Source of the DNA: Achromobacter aloeverae | Lineage (GTDB): Bacteria; Pseudomonadota; Gammaproteobacteria; Burkholderiales; Burkholderiaceae_B | Assembly: GCF_004121055.1 (NCBI RefSeq) | Contig: NZ_PYAL01000002.1 | Coordinates: 806,001-870,000, forward strand | Length of the DNA stretch: 64,000 bases | Reading direction: 5' to 3' | In this document: piece by piece, positions 52,468 through 60,508 of the stretch | Numbering within the stretch: the first letter of the stretch is position 1 | Layout of the letters: each line of letters opens with the position of its first letter | The notes under the pieces: generated by a model | The model's input: only the letters and a program-made list of their open reading frames with translations | Database searches by the model: none | Told to the model about the DNA's origin: nothing | Translations under genes and position numbers: made by a program

Positions 52468-53943
52468 ATGAAATCCTATGAGATGTTCATCGACGGCGCA
52501 TGGACGCCGGGCACGGAGCGGCAGCGCTTCGAGACCTTGAATCCCTACACCCAGGTTCCGTGGGCCACGATACCCCAGGCATCGACGGAAGACGTGCGGT
52601 CGGCGATCGCGGCCGCCCGGCGCGCCTTCGATTCGGGCTGGCGCCGCATGCCGGGCCTGAAGCGCGCGGCCTTGATGAATCGCCTGGCCGACATCATTGA
52701 ACGCGAGGCAAAGCCGCTGTCCGTGATCGAGTCGACGGACAACGGCAAGGTCATCCGGGAGACCAGCGCGCAGATGCTCTATACCGCGCGCGTTTTCCGA
52801 TATTTCGCCGGCATGGCGGACAAGCAGCGCGGCAGCACGATACCGCTGGACCATCCGGATATCTTCGATTTCACGGTGCGCGAGCCCTATGGCGTGGTCG
52901 CGCTGATCACGGCATGGAATTCCCCCATCGCGCTTCTTGCCAACAAGCTGCCGGCCGCGCTGGCCGCCGGCAACTGCGCGGTCATCAAGCCTTCCGAACA
53001 TGCGTCCGCCAGCACGCTCGAATTCTGCCGTTTCGTGGAGGAGGCGGGTTTCCCGCCGGGCGTCATCAATGTGGTGACTGGCGACGGCAAGGTCGGCGCG
53101 GCCTTGACGGAGCTGGAGGGCGTCGACAAGATCAGCTTCACGGGCAGCCCCGGCGTCGGCCGGCGCGTCGCGGCCGCCGGCGCGCAACGCCTGGTTCCGG
53201 TCACGCTGGAACTGGGCGGCAAATCGCCCAACATCATTTTCGATGATGCGGACCTGCCGCGCGCCATCGTCGGCGCGCTGGCCGGCATTTTCGCGGCGAC
53301 GGGGCAAACATGCATCGCGGGATCGCGCTTGCTGGTGCAGCGCCCGGTCTATGACACGGTGGTGGAGCGCCTGGTCGAGCGCGCCAACCGCATCGTCATG
53401 GGCAATCCCCTGGAGGCGGTGACCGAGATGGGCACCGCGGCGAACCGCCCCCAGTACGACCGTATCCTGGCCGCCATCGAACAGGCTAAGGACCAGGGCG
53501 CCAAGGTGGCGGCCGGTGGGGGCGGCGCCACCGATCCGGCGCTCAAGGACGGGCTGTTCATCAAGCCGACCATCTTCCGCGACGTGCATCCGGAGATGGC
53601 CGTCGCCCAAACCGAAATATTCGGTCCGGTGCTGTCCGTGATTCCGTTCGATACCGAAGAGCAGGCCATCGCCATCGCCAACGGCACCAGGCTGGGGCTG
53701 GCCTCGGGCGTCTGGACGCAGGACATTTCGCGGGCCTTGCGGATGATACACGCAATGGATGCCGGGGTTGTCTGGGTCAACACCTATCGCATGGTGTCGG
53801 CGCAGGCGCCGTTCGGCGGACGCAAGGAAAGCGGATATGGGAAGGAGCGGGGCGAGGAAGGCCTGCTTGAATTCAGCGTGCTCAAGAACGTCATGGTGGA
53901 TTTTTCCGGAGAGGACCGGGATCCGTTCGCGGCGAAGACGTGA
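52468..53943 (+). CDS. NAD(P)-dependent aldehyde dehydrogenase
   Basis: A 491-residue enzyme starting at ATG 52468 after AGGTGGAG. Catalytic residues are all in place: Asn151 (TAWNSP), Glu248 (LELGGKSPN) and Cys282 (GQTCIAGS). The NAD-binding stretch FTGSPGVGRR (224-233) and the terminal APFGGRKESGYGKERGEEGL are typical. It oxidises an aldehyde to a carboxylic acid. In this operon the aldehyde may come from the TauD-type oxygenase reaction or from amidohydrolase-linked cleavage. Confidence 0.94.
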   Translation: MKSYEMFIDGAWTPGTERQRFETLNPYTQVPWATIPQASTEDVRSAIAAARRAFDSGWRRMPGLKRAALMNRLADIIEREAKPLSVIESTDNGKVIRETSAQMLYTARVFRYFAGMADKQRGSTIPLDHPDIFDFTVREPYGVVALITAWNSPIALLANKLPAALAAGNCAVIKPSEHASASTLEFCRFVEEAGFPPGVINVVTGDGKVGAALTELEGVDKISFTGSPGVGRRVAAAGAQRLVPVTLELGGKSPNIIFDDADLPRAIVGALAGIFAATGQTCIAGSRLLVQRPVYDTVVERLVERANRIVMGNPLEAVTEMGTAANRPQYDRILAAIEQAKDQGAKVAAGGGGATDPALKDGLFIKPTIFRDVHPEMAVAQTEIFGPVLSVIPFDTEEQAIAIANGTRLGLASGVWTQDISRALRMIHAMDAGVVWVNTYRMVSAQAPFGGRKESGYGKERGEEGLLEFSVLKNVMVDFSGEDRDPFAAKT

Positions 53944-54000
53944 GGCAGGCGGCCCTAAAGGCAAGGTGAAGATCAAGGTCGAGGAATAAGGAGACTTGTA

Positions 54001-54903
54001 ATGGCGAAGCAACTCGGATTTGTGGGCATCGGTCAGATGGGCGGCGCAATGGCGGCGCATCTCACGCGATCGGGATTTTCCGTGACGGGCTACGACCCCA
54101 GCGAACAGAGCCGCGCTCTCGCGGCCAAGGACGGCGTCAAGGTGGTCACGCAGCTGCGCGATGCGGTGCTGGGCGCGGATGTGGTGCTGACCAGCCTGCC
54201 GAATCCGGCGATCGCGCTGGAGGCCTGGCTGGGGCAGGAGGGCATCCTGGACTATATGGCGGAGGGATCGACAGGCATGGAACTGAGCTCCATCGATCCC
54301 GAAGTCATGCGCCAGATCGCGGCGGCGGCCGCGAAGCGGGGCGTGCGCATGGTGGACGCGCCGGTGAGCGGCGGGCCGCTGGAGGCGGCCGCCGGCCAAT
54401 TGGTGTTGATGACCGGCGGGGAGGAACGCGACATCGAGGCCGTCGGCGACATCCTGGACAGTCTTTCCAGTTCCCGCCACATGACCGGCCCCGTCGGCAC
54501 GGGGAAGACGGTCAAGCTGGTCAACAACATGATGTCCATGGGCAATATCGTGGTTGCCGCGGAAGCCTTCGCGCTGGGAACCGCGGCGGGCGTCGATCCC
54601 AGGACCTTGTTCAACGTGCTGTCGCAGAGCGGCGGGCGGTCCCACCATTTCCTGAAGCGCTTCCCCAAGGCGATCGAAGGCGACTACGCGCCCGGGTTCA
54701 AGATAGAGCTGGGCGAAAAGGATGTCGCGCTGGGAATAGAGCTGGGCCGCAAGCTGATGCAGCCCACCCCCGCGGCATCGCTGGTCAGGGAAATGATCGC
54801 CCTGGGGATGGCGGGCGGGCGCAAGGGGCAGGACGTCGTCGCCATGCTCGACTACTACCTGAGCGCCAACAGCGTCCGCGCCGGCCAGGCCTCCGGTTCC
54901 TGA
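54001..54903 (+). CDS. NAD-dependent beta-hydroxyacid dehydrogenase (3-hydroxyisobutyrate dehydrogenase/tartronate semialdehyde reductase family)
   Basis: A 300-residue enzyme starting at ATG 54001 with AAGGAG upstream. Rossmann motif GIGQMG at 9-14; substrate-binding loop DAPVSGGPLEAAAG (119-132); catalytic Lys172 within VGTGKTVKLVNN. The NADP/NAD choice is not clear: YDPS at the end of beta-2 ends in an acidic residue, which favours NAD. It would interconvert a beta-hydroxyacid and its semialdehyde. Last gene of the TauD operon, 57 bases after the aldehyde dehydrogenase. Confidence 0.92.
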   Translation: MAKQLGFVGIGQMGGAMAAHLTRSGFSVTGYDPSEQSRALAAKDGVKVVTQLRDAVLGADVVLTSLPNPAIALEAWLGQEGILDYMAEGSTGMELSSIDPEVMRQIAAAAAKRGVRMVDAPVSGGPLEAAAGQLVLMTGGEERDIEAVGDILDSLSSSRHMTGPVGTGKTVKLVNNMMSMGNIVVAAEAFALGTAAGVDPRTLFNVLSQSGGRSHHFLKRFPKAIEGDYAPGFKIELGEKDVALGIELGRKLMQPTPAASLVREMIALGMAGGRKGQDVVAMLDYYLSANSVRAGQASGS

Positions 54904-54990
54904 TTTTCCCGGTTCCATGATGGCCGGTATACGCGGGCCGGGACGCGTTCCGCGGCGCTCCGGCGTCCCGGCGCCGGTGGCGGCCGCCGC

Positions 54991-55452
54991 TTATGCCCCG
55001 GCCCCGGGCGCCGGCCGCACCAGCAGCACGGGCACCGGCGACGTCCTTGCCACGCCTTCGGCGACGCTGCCCATGAACATGCGGTCCAGGCCGCGTCGTC
55101 CACGGGTTCCCATGACGACCAGGTCCGCGCCCCATTGCTGGGCCCGCGCAACCACCACGTCGGGAATGCGGCGATCCTCGCATTCCTCCAGCAGGACCTC
55201 GATCGAGGCGTCGTCCTGCCCGAGCCTCTTCCTGGCCGCGTCCAGGATCTCGGCGCCGTGCCGGCGCATGGCCGGCAATACGTCATTGACGAAGACGCTG
55301 TGGCGCTCCATGCCGTGGGAGTACCACAGCGGGTCGATCACATGGAGCAAGAGCACGCGCGCGTCCATCACCGCCTTCATCCGCGCCGCTTCCTCGATGG
55401 CACGCCCGTTTTCCTCGCTACCGTCGACGGGAACCAGGATTTTCTTGTACAT
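54991..55452 (-). CDS. Universal stress protein, UspA family
   Basis: A 153-residue single Usp domain starting at ATG 55452 with GAGGAG upstream. KKILVPVDGSEENG opens the fold, and GTRGRRGLDRMFMGSVAEGV is the G-x2-G-x9-G-S phosphate-binding loop, so it should be of the ATP-binding type. Cytoplasmic stress-resistance protein; convergent with the TauD operon and unlinked in function to its neighbours. Confidence 0.93.
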   Translation of the reverse strand: MYKKILVPVDGSEENGRAIEEAARMKAVMDARVLLLHVIDPLWYSHGMERHSVFVNDVLPAMRRHGAEILDAARKRLGQDDASIEVLLEECEDRRIPDVVVARAQQWGADLVVMGTRGRRGLDRMFMGSVAEGVARTSPVPVLLVRPAPGAGA

Positions 55453-55613
55453 GGCCTTACTCCTCGTGGGTCGGCGCGGGGGCCCGGCGGGCATCGGACG
55501 GCCCGCCCCGGGAAGTGTCCCGCCCGGGAAGTATATTAGGTGCCGCTCGGGGGAGAGGGCTGCGCCGGCGGTCCCAGGTCAGCGAACCGCGCACGCGAGG
55601 AGGGCGGCGATGG

Positions 55614-56609
55614 CTATTCCTTGTCCAGTCCGGCCTTTCTGACGATGGCGCCGTAGCGACCGTATTCCGCCTTGACGAAGGCCTCGAAGTCCGCGCCCGT
55701 CTTGTAGACCAGCGGCGTATCCAGCTTTGCGGCGGCCTCCTGGTAGGCGGCGGTATGCACGGCCTTGTCGCAGGCCGATTCCAACTTGGCGCGCACGGAC
55801 GCGGGCAGCCCCTTGGGCGCGATCAGGCCGCCCCATACCGAAAACGTGATGGGATAGCCCAGTTCCTTGACGGTGGGCACGTCGGGATACGCGGCCAGCC
55901 GGGTATCGCTGAACAGGGCCAGGGGGCGCAGCTTGTATTGCCGGGATACCGTGGGCGTCTCGTCGAACACGTCGATCTGGCCGCCCATCAGGCCGGTCAC
56001 CATCTCGCCCGAACTCTTGTAGGGGACATGCAGCGCGCTGGCGCCGGCCGCGTCCATCAGGCCCTGCATGGACAGATGCAGGACCGTGCCCGTGCCCGAT
56101 GATCCATAGTTGATCTTTCCCGGCTCGCGCCTGGCCGCATCGAGAACGTCTTGCAGGCGGCGCCATGGCGAGCCCGCCTTCACCATCATCATCAAGGGCA
56201 CGTCGTAGGTGCCGCACAGATGGTCGTAGCTGTCCGGCGTGTAGCCGGTCTTGCGGATGACGGGCTGGATGGCTTCGGGACCGACCACGCTCAGGCCGAT
56301 GGTATAGCCGTCATGCGGCGCGCGAGCCAGCTCCGACATGCCGATGGCGCCGCCCGCGCCCGCGCGGTTCTCGATGACGACGCCCTTACCCAGCGTCTCG
56401 GTCAAGGACTTCTGCAGGATGCGCGCCATGATGTCCGACGTGCCCCCCGGTCCGAAGGGCACGATCATGGTGATGGGGCGGGCGGGGTAGCCGTCCTGTG
56501 CCCGCGCGGGCGCCGCCGCCATGGTCGTGGCCATGAGCGCCAGCGTCAGGCACAGGTGAGCGGCATGCCGATGAGGCGGCGTGGATGCGCGGGCGGTGGG
56601 GGCGGTCAT
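55614..56609 (-). CDS. Bug-type (TctC) periplasmic substrate receptor
   Basis: A 331-residue receptor with a long signal peptide (about 1-37, AAAPARA cleavage). Markers: YPARPITMIVPFGPGGTSD, VIENRAGAGGAIGMSEL, NYGSSGTGTVLHLSMQGL and HVPYKSSGEMVTGLMGGQID. It is the last gene of an operon with an aldolase and a sugar-acid dehydratase and begins 33 bases after the aldolase stop. A second Bug gene opens the same operon, so two receptors may serve one pathway. Ligand likely a sugar acid. Confidence 0.93.
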   Translation of the reverse strand: MTAPTARASTPPHRHAAHLCLTLALMATTMAAAPARAQDGYPARPITMIVPFGPGGTSDIMARILQKSLTETLGKGVVIENRAGAGGAIGMSELARAPHDGYTIGLSVVGPEAIQPVIRKTGYTPDSYDHLCGTYDVPLMMMVKAGSPWRRLQDVLDAARREPGKINYGSSGTGTVLHLSMQGLMDAAGASALHVPYKSSGEMVTGLMGGQIDVFDETPTVSRQYKLRPLALFSDTRLAAYPDVPTVKELGYPITFSVWGGLIAPKGLPASVRAKLESACDKAVHTAAYQEAAAKLDTPLVYKTGADFEAFVKAEYGRYGAIVRKAGLDKE

Positions 56610-56642
56610 GATGGGTCTCCGTCGGATCTTGTCGTGATTGCC

Positions 56643-57452
56643 TCAATACACCGTGCTGCTGAATTCGCGCGCCAGGCCGGGCCGTATGGCCTGGATGAAG
56701 GCGGCGGCCTGGCGCATCATCATGCCCATGTCCGACGCCACCGCGACGAAGCGATAGCCGAGGTCCAGGAACTGCCGTACCACCTCGGGCGTGGGGCCGA
56801 CGATGCCGCAGGGCTTGCCCAGGGCGCGGCAGCGCCTGGCCACGTCCTCGATCACGGCCAGCACGTCGGGGTGGGTGATGTTGCCGATATGCCCCATGTT
56901 CGCCGACAGGTCGCCCGGCCCCAGGAAGAAGGCGTCGACGCCCGGCACCGCCGCCATGGCTTCCAGGTTGCGCACGGCCCGCGGCGTCTCCAGCTGGATG
57001 ATGGTGTAGACGGAGTCGTTGGCCCGCGCGCCGTAATCGGCCGCCGTGCCGTAGCCGCTGGCCCGGTGCACGGCGGCGAAGCCGCGCGTTCCTTGCGGCG
57101 GGTACTTGGCGTGGGCCACGGCCTGCGCGGCCTGTTCGGGCGTATCGATGAAAGGGAACATCAGCGTCGCGGCGCCGAGATCCAGCGCGCGCTTGACGCA
57201 AACGGCGTCGTTGGCCGGCAGGCGCGTGACGGCGCAGGCGGATGTCCCCGCGATCGCCTGTAGCGTGTGCAAGGTGTCCTTCTGGTCCATGGGCACGTGC
57301 TCCAGGTCGACGAGCAACCAGTCGAAGCCCGCCCGGCCCATGGCTTCGGCGGTGCTGGTGGCGCCCGACATCAGCCAGGTGCCCAGCGGCACGCCGGGTT
57401 GGGCGAGGCGCTGGCGGAAGAGGTTGACGAGGGGATCGCGGTTCGCGGTCAT
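56643..57452 (-). CDS. HpcH/HpaI family class II aldolase (2-keto-3-deoxy-sugar-acid aldolase)
   Basis: A 269-residue TIM-barrel aldolase starting at ATG 57452 with AAGGAA upstream. FDWLLVDLEHVP (His52 region), VTRLP (Arg77), the metal ligands Glu155 (IIQLETPRAV) and Asp181 (FLGPGDLSANMG) match the 2-dehydro-3-deoxyglucarate aldolase group such as GarL. It should split a 2-keto-3-deoxy sugar acid into pyruvate (or a hydroxypyruvate) and an aldehyde, using Mg or Mn. It follows the dehydratase gene at 65 bases, and the two steps fit: dehydration, then cleavage. Confidence 0.92.
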   Translation of the reverse strand: MTANRDPLVNLFRQRLAQPGVPLGTWLMSGATSTAEAMGRAGFDWLLVDLEHVPMDQKDTLHTLQAIAGTSACAVTRLPANDAVCVKRALDLGAATLMFPFIDTPEQAAQAVAHAKYPPQGTRGFAAVHRASGYGTAADYGARANDSVYTIIQLETPRAVRNLEAMAAVPGVDAFFLGPGDLSANMGHIGNITHPDVLAVIEDVARRCRALGKPCGIVGPTPEVVRQFLDLGYRFVAVASDMGMMMRQAAAFIQAIRPGLAREFSSTVY

Positions 57453-57517
57453 GACAATTCCTTGGCGGCGTGGGCCGGCGCGAGCCGGCGAGGGATGGCG
57501 GGATGGAGCGGGATGCT

Positions 57518-59275
57518 TCAGTAGATCGGCGGTTCCGGCGTGGGCGCGGTGCCTTGCAGGAAGGCGAAGTCGCAGCCTTGGTGGGCCTGGGTGACCTGCT
57601 CCTGGTACAGCTTGGCGTAGCCCCGTGCGTAGGTGCGTTCGGGCGCGCGCCAAGTCGCGCGGCGTGCTTGCAGCTCCGTTTCCGGAACGTCCATGTCCAG
57701 GCGGCGCGCGCCGACGTCCAGGGTGATGCGGTCGCCGTTGCGCAGCAGCGCCAGCGGCCCACCTACGGCGGCTTCGGGGGAAATATGCAGCACGCAGGTA
57801 CCGTAGTGGGTGCCGCTCATGCGCGCGTCGGAAAGGCGCAGCATGTCGCGCACGCCCTGGCGCAACAGTTTTTTGGGGATGGGCAGGTTGCCCCATTCGG
57901 GCATGCCGGGGGCGCCGACCGGGCCGCCGTTGCGCAGGACCAGCACGGTGTCGGCATCCACGTCCAGGTCCGGATCGTTCATCGCCGCCAGCATGTCCTC
58001 GTTGGTATCGAATATCAGGGCGCGGCCAGTGTGCCGCAACAGGCGAGGCGTCGCCGCGGAGGGCTTGATCACCGCGCCGTCGGGACAGAGGTTGCCGCGC
58101 AGCACCGCCAGCGCCAGTCCGGCTTCCGGGCACTCGGGCGTGGCCACCTTCAACGGCCGGTCGGGGTCGCGGATAACCTCATCGTCCTCGCATGCCGTGC
58201 CGTCGATGTTCTCGCCCAGCGAGCGGCCCGTCACCGTCATGGCGCCCAGGTCCAGCCGCGACCGTAGCTTGTTCAGCAGCGCGGGCAGGCCGCCGGCATA
58301 GTGGAAGTCTTCCATCAGGCGGTCGCCCGACGGGAACAGGTTGGCCAGCACGGGAACGTCGCGCGCTATCGCGTCGAGGTCGTCCAGCGCCAGGGCCAGG
58401 CCGGCGCGCCCGGCCATCGCCATCAGGTGCACGGCGGCGTTCGTCGATCCGCCCAGGGCCATGTAGGCGACGATGCCATTGCGCAAGGAACCCTGCGTCA
58501 GCAGGCGCGAGGGACGCAGGTCCTCCCAGACCATGTCGGTGATCCGGCGTCCGCAGGCCCATGCCATGCGGGTGTGCCCGGCATCCATGGCCGGCAGGCT
58601 GCTGGCGCCGGGCAGCGACAGGCCCATGGCCTCGACGATGGCCGTCATCGTGCTCGCTGTTCCCATGGTGTTGCAGGTGCCCGGCGCGCGCGTCATGCGC
58701 GCTTCCAGCGCGATCCATTCCTGGCGGCCGATATTGCCGACCGCGTATTCGTCCCAGTATTTGCGGGTATGGGTGCCGGCGCCCACCGTCTGGCCCTTGT
58801 AGCGATCATTGAGCATGGTGCCCGCCGGACAGTAGATCACCGGCAGGTCCATGGACAGCGCGCCCATGACCAGCCCCGGCGTGGTCTTGTCGCAGCCGCC
58901 CATGAGCACGGCGCCGTCCAGGGGCAGGCTGCGCAGCAGTTCTTCGGCCTCGATGGCCAGGAAGTTGCGATACATCATGGTCGTGGGCTTGACCATCACC
59001 TCGCCCAGGCTCAGTGCCGGCAATTCCAACGGGTAGCCGCCAGCCTGCAGCACGCCCCGCTTGACCGCGGCGGCGCGCTCGCGCAGGTGCGCATGGCAGG
59101 GCGACAGCTCGCTCCAGGTATTGAGGATGCCGATGACCGGCCGACCCATGAATTCCTCGCGGTCCAGCCCCTGTTGCTGCATGCGTTGCCGGTGCGCGAA
59201 CCCGCGCATGTTGTCGGCCGCGAACCAGCGCTGGCTGCGCAGGTCTTCGAGGGCCTTGCGTTTGACGTCGGTCAT
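57518..59275 (-). CDS. IlvD/EDD family sugar-acid dehydratase (arabinonate/xylonate dehydratase-like)
   Basis: A 585-residue dehydratase. Cys60 (ELSPCHAH), Cys128 (GGCDKTTPG) and Cys201 (GTCNTMGTASTM) match the three [2Fe-2S] ligands of Rhizobium L-arabinonate dehydratase (C59, C127, C200); the base is probably Ser487 in ARMSGTHYGT. GRPVIGILNTWSE and the end GYAKLYQEQVTQAHQGCDF also follow that group rather than housekeeping IlvD. It converts an aldonate to a 2-keto-3-deoxyaldonate. ATG 59275 aligns with the paralogue at 61704-63491; an upstream ATG 59329 overlaps the Bug stop (ATGA) and would couple translation, adding 18 residues. Confidence 0.9.
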   Translation of the reverse strand: MTDVKRKALEDLRSQRWFAADNMRGFAHRQRMQQQGLDREEFMGRPVIGILNTWSELSPCHAHLRERAAAVKRGVLQAGGYPLELPALSLGEVMVKPTTMMYRNFLAIEAEELLRSLPLDGAVLMGGCDKTTPGLVMGALSMDLPVIYCPAGTMLNDRYKGQTVGAGTHTRKYWDEYAVGNIGRQEWIALEARMTRAPGTCNTMGTASTMTAIVEAMGLSLPGASSLPAMDAGHTRMAWACGRRITDMVWEDLRPSRLLTQGSLRNGIVAYMALGGSTNAAVHLMAMAGRAGLALALDDLDAIARDVPVLANLFPSGDRLMEDFHYAGGLPALLNKLRSRLDLGAMTVTGRSLGENIDGTACEDDEVIRDPDRPLKVATPECPEAGLALAVLRGNLCPDGAVIKPSAATPRLLRHTGRALIFDTNEDMLAAMNDPDLDVDADTVLVLRNGGPVGAPGMPEWGNLPIPKKLLRQGVRDMLRLSDARMSGTHYGTCVLHISPEAAVGGPLALLRNGDRITLDVGARRLDMDVPETELQARRATWRAPERTYARGYAKLYQEQVTQAHQGCDFAFLQGTAPTPEPPIY

Positions 59276-59325
59276 GTTGCTTGCACCATGTTGCTCTGCA
59301 TCTTGTTGTTTTCCATCTTGTCGCC

Positions 59326-60306
59326 TCATTCCATCCTGATATTGGCCCGCTTGACCAGGTCGCCCATGGCGGCGTAGTCCTTACGCAGGAGCGCCGCGAA
59401 CCGCGCCGGCGTCGAGCTGAGGATGTCGTAGCCCTGCGCCGTCAGCAGGTCGCGGAATTTCGGGTCGCCCAGCACGGCGCCCATGGCCGCATTCAATTGC
59501 GTGACCACGCCAGGCGGCGTGCCATGCCGGACCAGGATGCCGTTCCATACCACGGACGTCGCGTCGGCCACGCCCGCTTCGGCCATCGTCGGCACGCCGG
59601 GCAGCAGGGGAGAGCGCTTGTCGTCCGCGATGGCCAGGGCGCGCAGCTTGCCGCTCCTGACCAGGGGGACGATGGCCGGCAGGTTGTTGAACATCATGGG
59701 AATGCGTCCGCCCAGCAGGTCGTTCAGCGCTTCGGGGCCGCCCTTGTAGGGCACATGGAGCAGCTTGACGGCCGCGCGCAACTGGAATAGCTCGCCCGCC
59801 ATGTGCATGGTGTTGCCGATACCGGCCGACCCGAATTCGAGGCTGCCGGGCTTGCGCCTGGCTGCGTCGATTAGCTGGCCAAGCGTCCGATACGGCGTAT
59901 CGGCGCCCACGACCAGCACATTGGGCATGCTGTGCGTCAGGCTGACCGGTTGCAGGTCGTCCAGCACCGAGTACCCCATGGACGGGTAGATATGCGGATT
60001 GATCGCCAGCGTGCTCAACGACCCCAGCAAGAGGGCATAGCCGTCGGCGGGCAGCCGTTCGGCGACATAGGCGGAACCGATATTGCCGTTGGCGCCAGGC
60101 CGGTTCTCGATGATCACCGTCTGGCGCAGGCGGTCGCCCAAGGCCTGGGCGTAAGGGCGCGCGAACTGGTCGGCGGCGCCACCCGGCGGGTAGGGCACGA
60201 CGAAGGTCAGCGGCCGGTCCGGATAGGACCCGGCCGCGCGGGCCTGCTTGAGCGCCCCCAGGCACAAGGCCGCTGCGGCCCCGACGGTAAAGCCTCGACG
60301 GTTCAT
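59326..60306 (-). CDS. Bug-type (TctC) periplasmic substrate receptor, Tat-like signal
   Basis: A 326-residue receptor starting at ATG 60306 with AAGGAGA upstream. The signal peptide begins MNRRGFTVG, a twin-arginine-like start, and ends near QARAAG. Markers: YPDRPLTFVVPYPPGGAAD, IIENRPGANGNIGSAYV and HVPYKGGPEALNDLLGGRIP. It is first in the operon receptor-dehydratase-aldolase-receptor, 94 bases from the nearer GntR-type operator. The ligand is probably the sugar acid handled by the dehydratase. No TctAB partners are in the window. Confidence 0.93.
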   Translation of the reverse strand: MNRRGFTVGAAAALCLGALKQARAAGSYPDRPLTFVVPYPPGGAADQFARPYAQALGDRLRQTVIIENRPGANGNIGSAYVAERLPADGYALLLGSLSTLAINPHIYPSMGYSVLDDLQPVSLTHSMPNVLVVGADTPYRTLGQLIDAARRKPGSLEFGSAGIGNTMHMAGELFQLRAAVKLLHVPYKGGPEALNDLLGGRIPMMFNNLPAIVPLVRSGKLRALAIADDKRSPLLPGVPTMAEAGVADATSVVWNGILVRHGTPPGVVTQLNAAMGAVLGDPKFRDLLTAQGYDILSSTPARFAALLRKDYAAMGDLVKRANIRME

Positions 60307-60400
60307 GATGTCTCCTTGCTTTTTTTCTCGCGGCTGTCGCGATGAGGGCACTCGCGGGAGCGAATGGCCTGTCGGCGGCGTGGCCTGCGGACGTCTTCGC

Positions 60401-60414
60401 TGTTACCGGTAACA
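60401..60414. promoter_or_regulatory. GntR/IdnR-type LacI-family operator, copy A
   Basis: TGTTACCGGTAACA is a perfect 14-bp palindrome that equals the core of the E. coli gluconate repressor (GntR/IdnR) consensus. It lies between the divergent Bug operon (start 60306) and the LacI-family gene (start 60509). Confidence 0.85.
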
Positions 60415-60423
60415 CGATTCCAT

Positions 60424-60437
60424 GGTTACCGGTAACA
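60424..60437. promoter_or_regulatory. GntR/IdnR-type LacI-family operator, copy B
   Basis: GGTTACCGGTAACA, with a perfect 12-bp palindromic core GTTACCGGTAAC. Its centre is 23 bp from that of copy A, about two helical turns, so two repressor dimers could sit on the same face. Its right half overlaps the predicted -35 box of the LacI-family gene. Confidence 0.8.
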
Positions 60438-60460
60438 TCGGACTCGGCGAAGTCTATAAT
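60432..60460 (+). promoter_or_regulatory. Sigma-70-type promoter of the LacI-family gene
   Basis: TATAAT at 60455-60460 is a perfect -10 box. GTAACA at 60432-60437, 17 bases upstream, matches four of six -35 positions. Overlap with operator copy B implies autorepression. Confidence 0.65.
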
Positions 60461-60508
60461 GCGGTTCCTCCCGCCGTCAATGCGGCGGTCCAGACACGAG
60501 GGGTATCG

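Noticed and set aside
53944-54000. Short frame ending KGKVKIKVEE between the ALDH and dehydrogenase genes
   Set aside because: It is only an overlapping frame of the ALDH end plus leader, without a start signal.
60422-60508. ATG 60422 as start of the LacI-family gene
   Set aside because: It falls inside operator copy B and upstream of the -10 box; TTG 60509 has a ribosome site and gives the normal family N-terminus.
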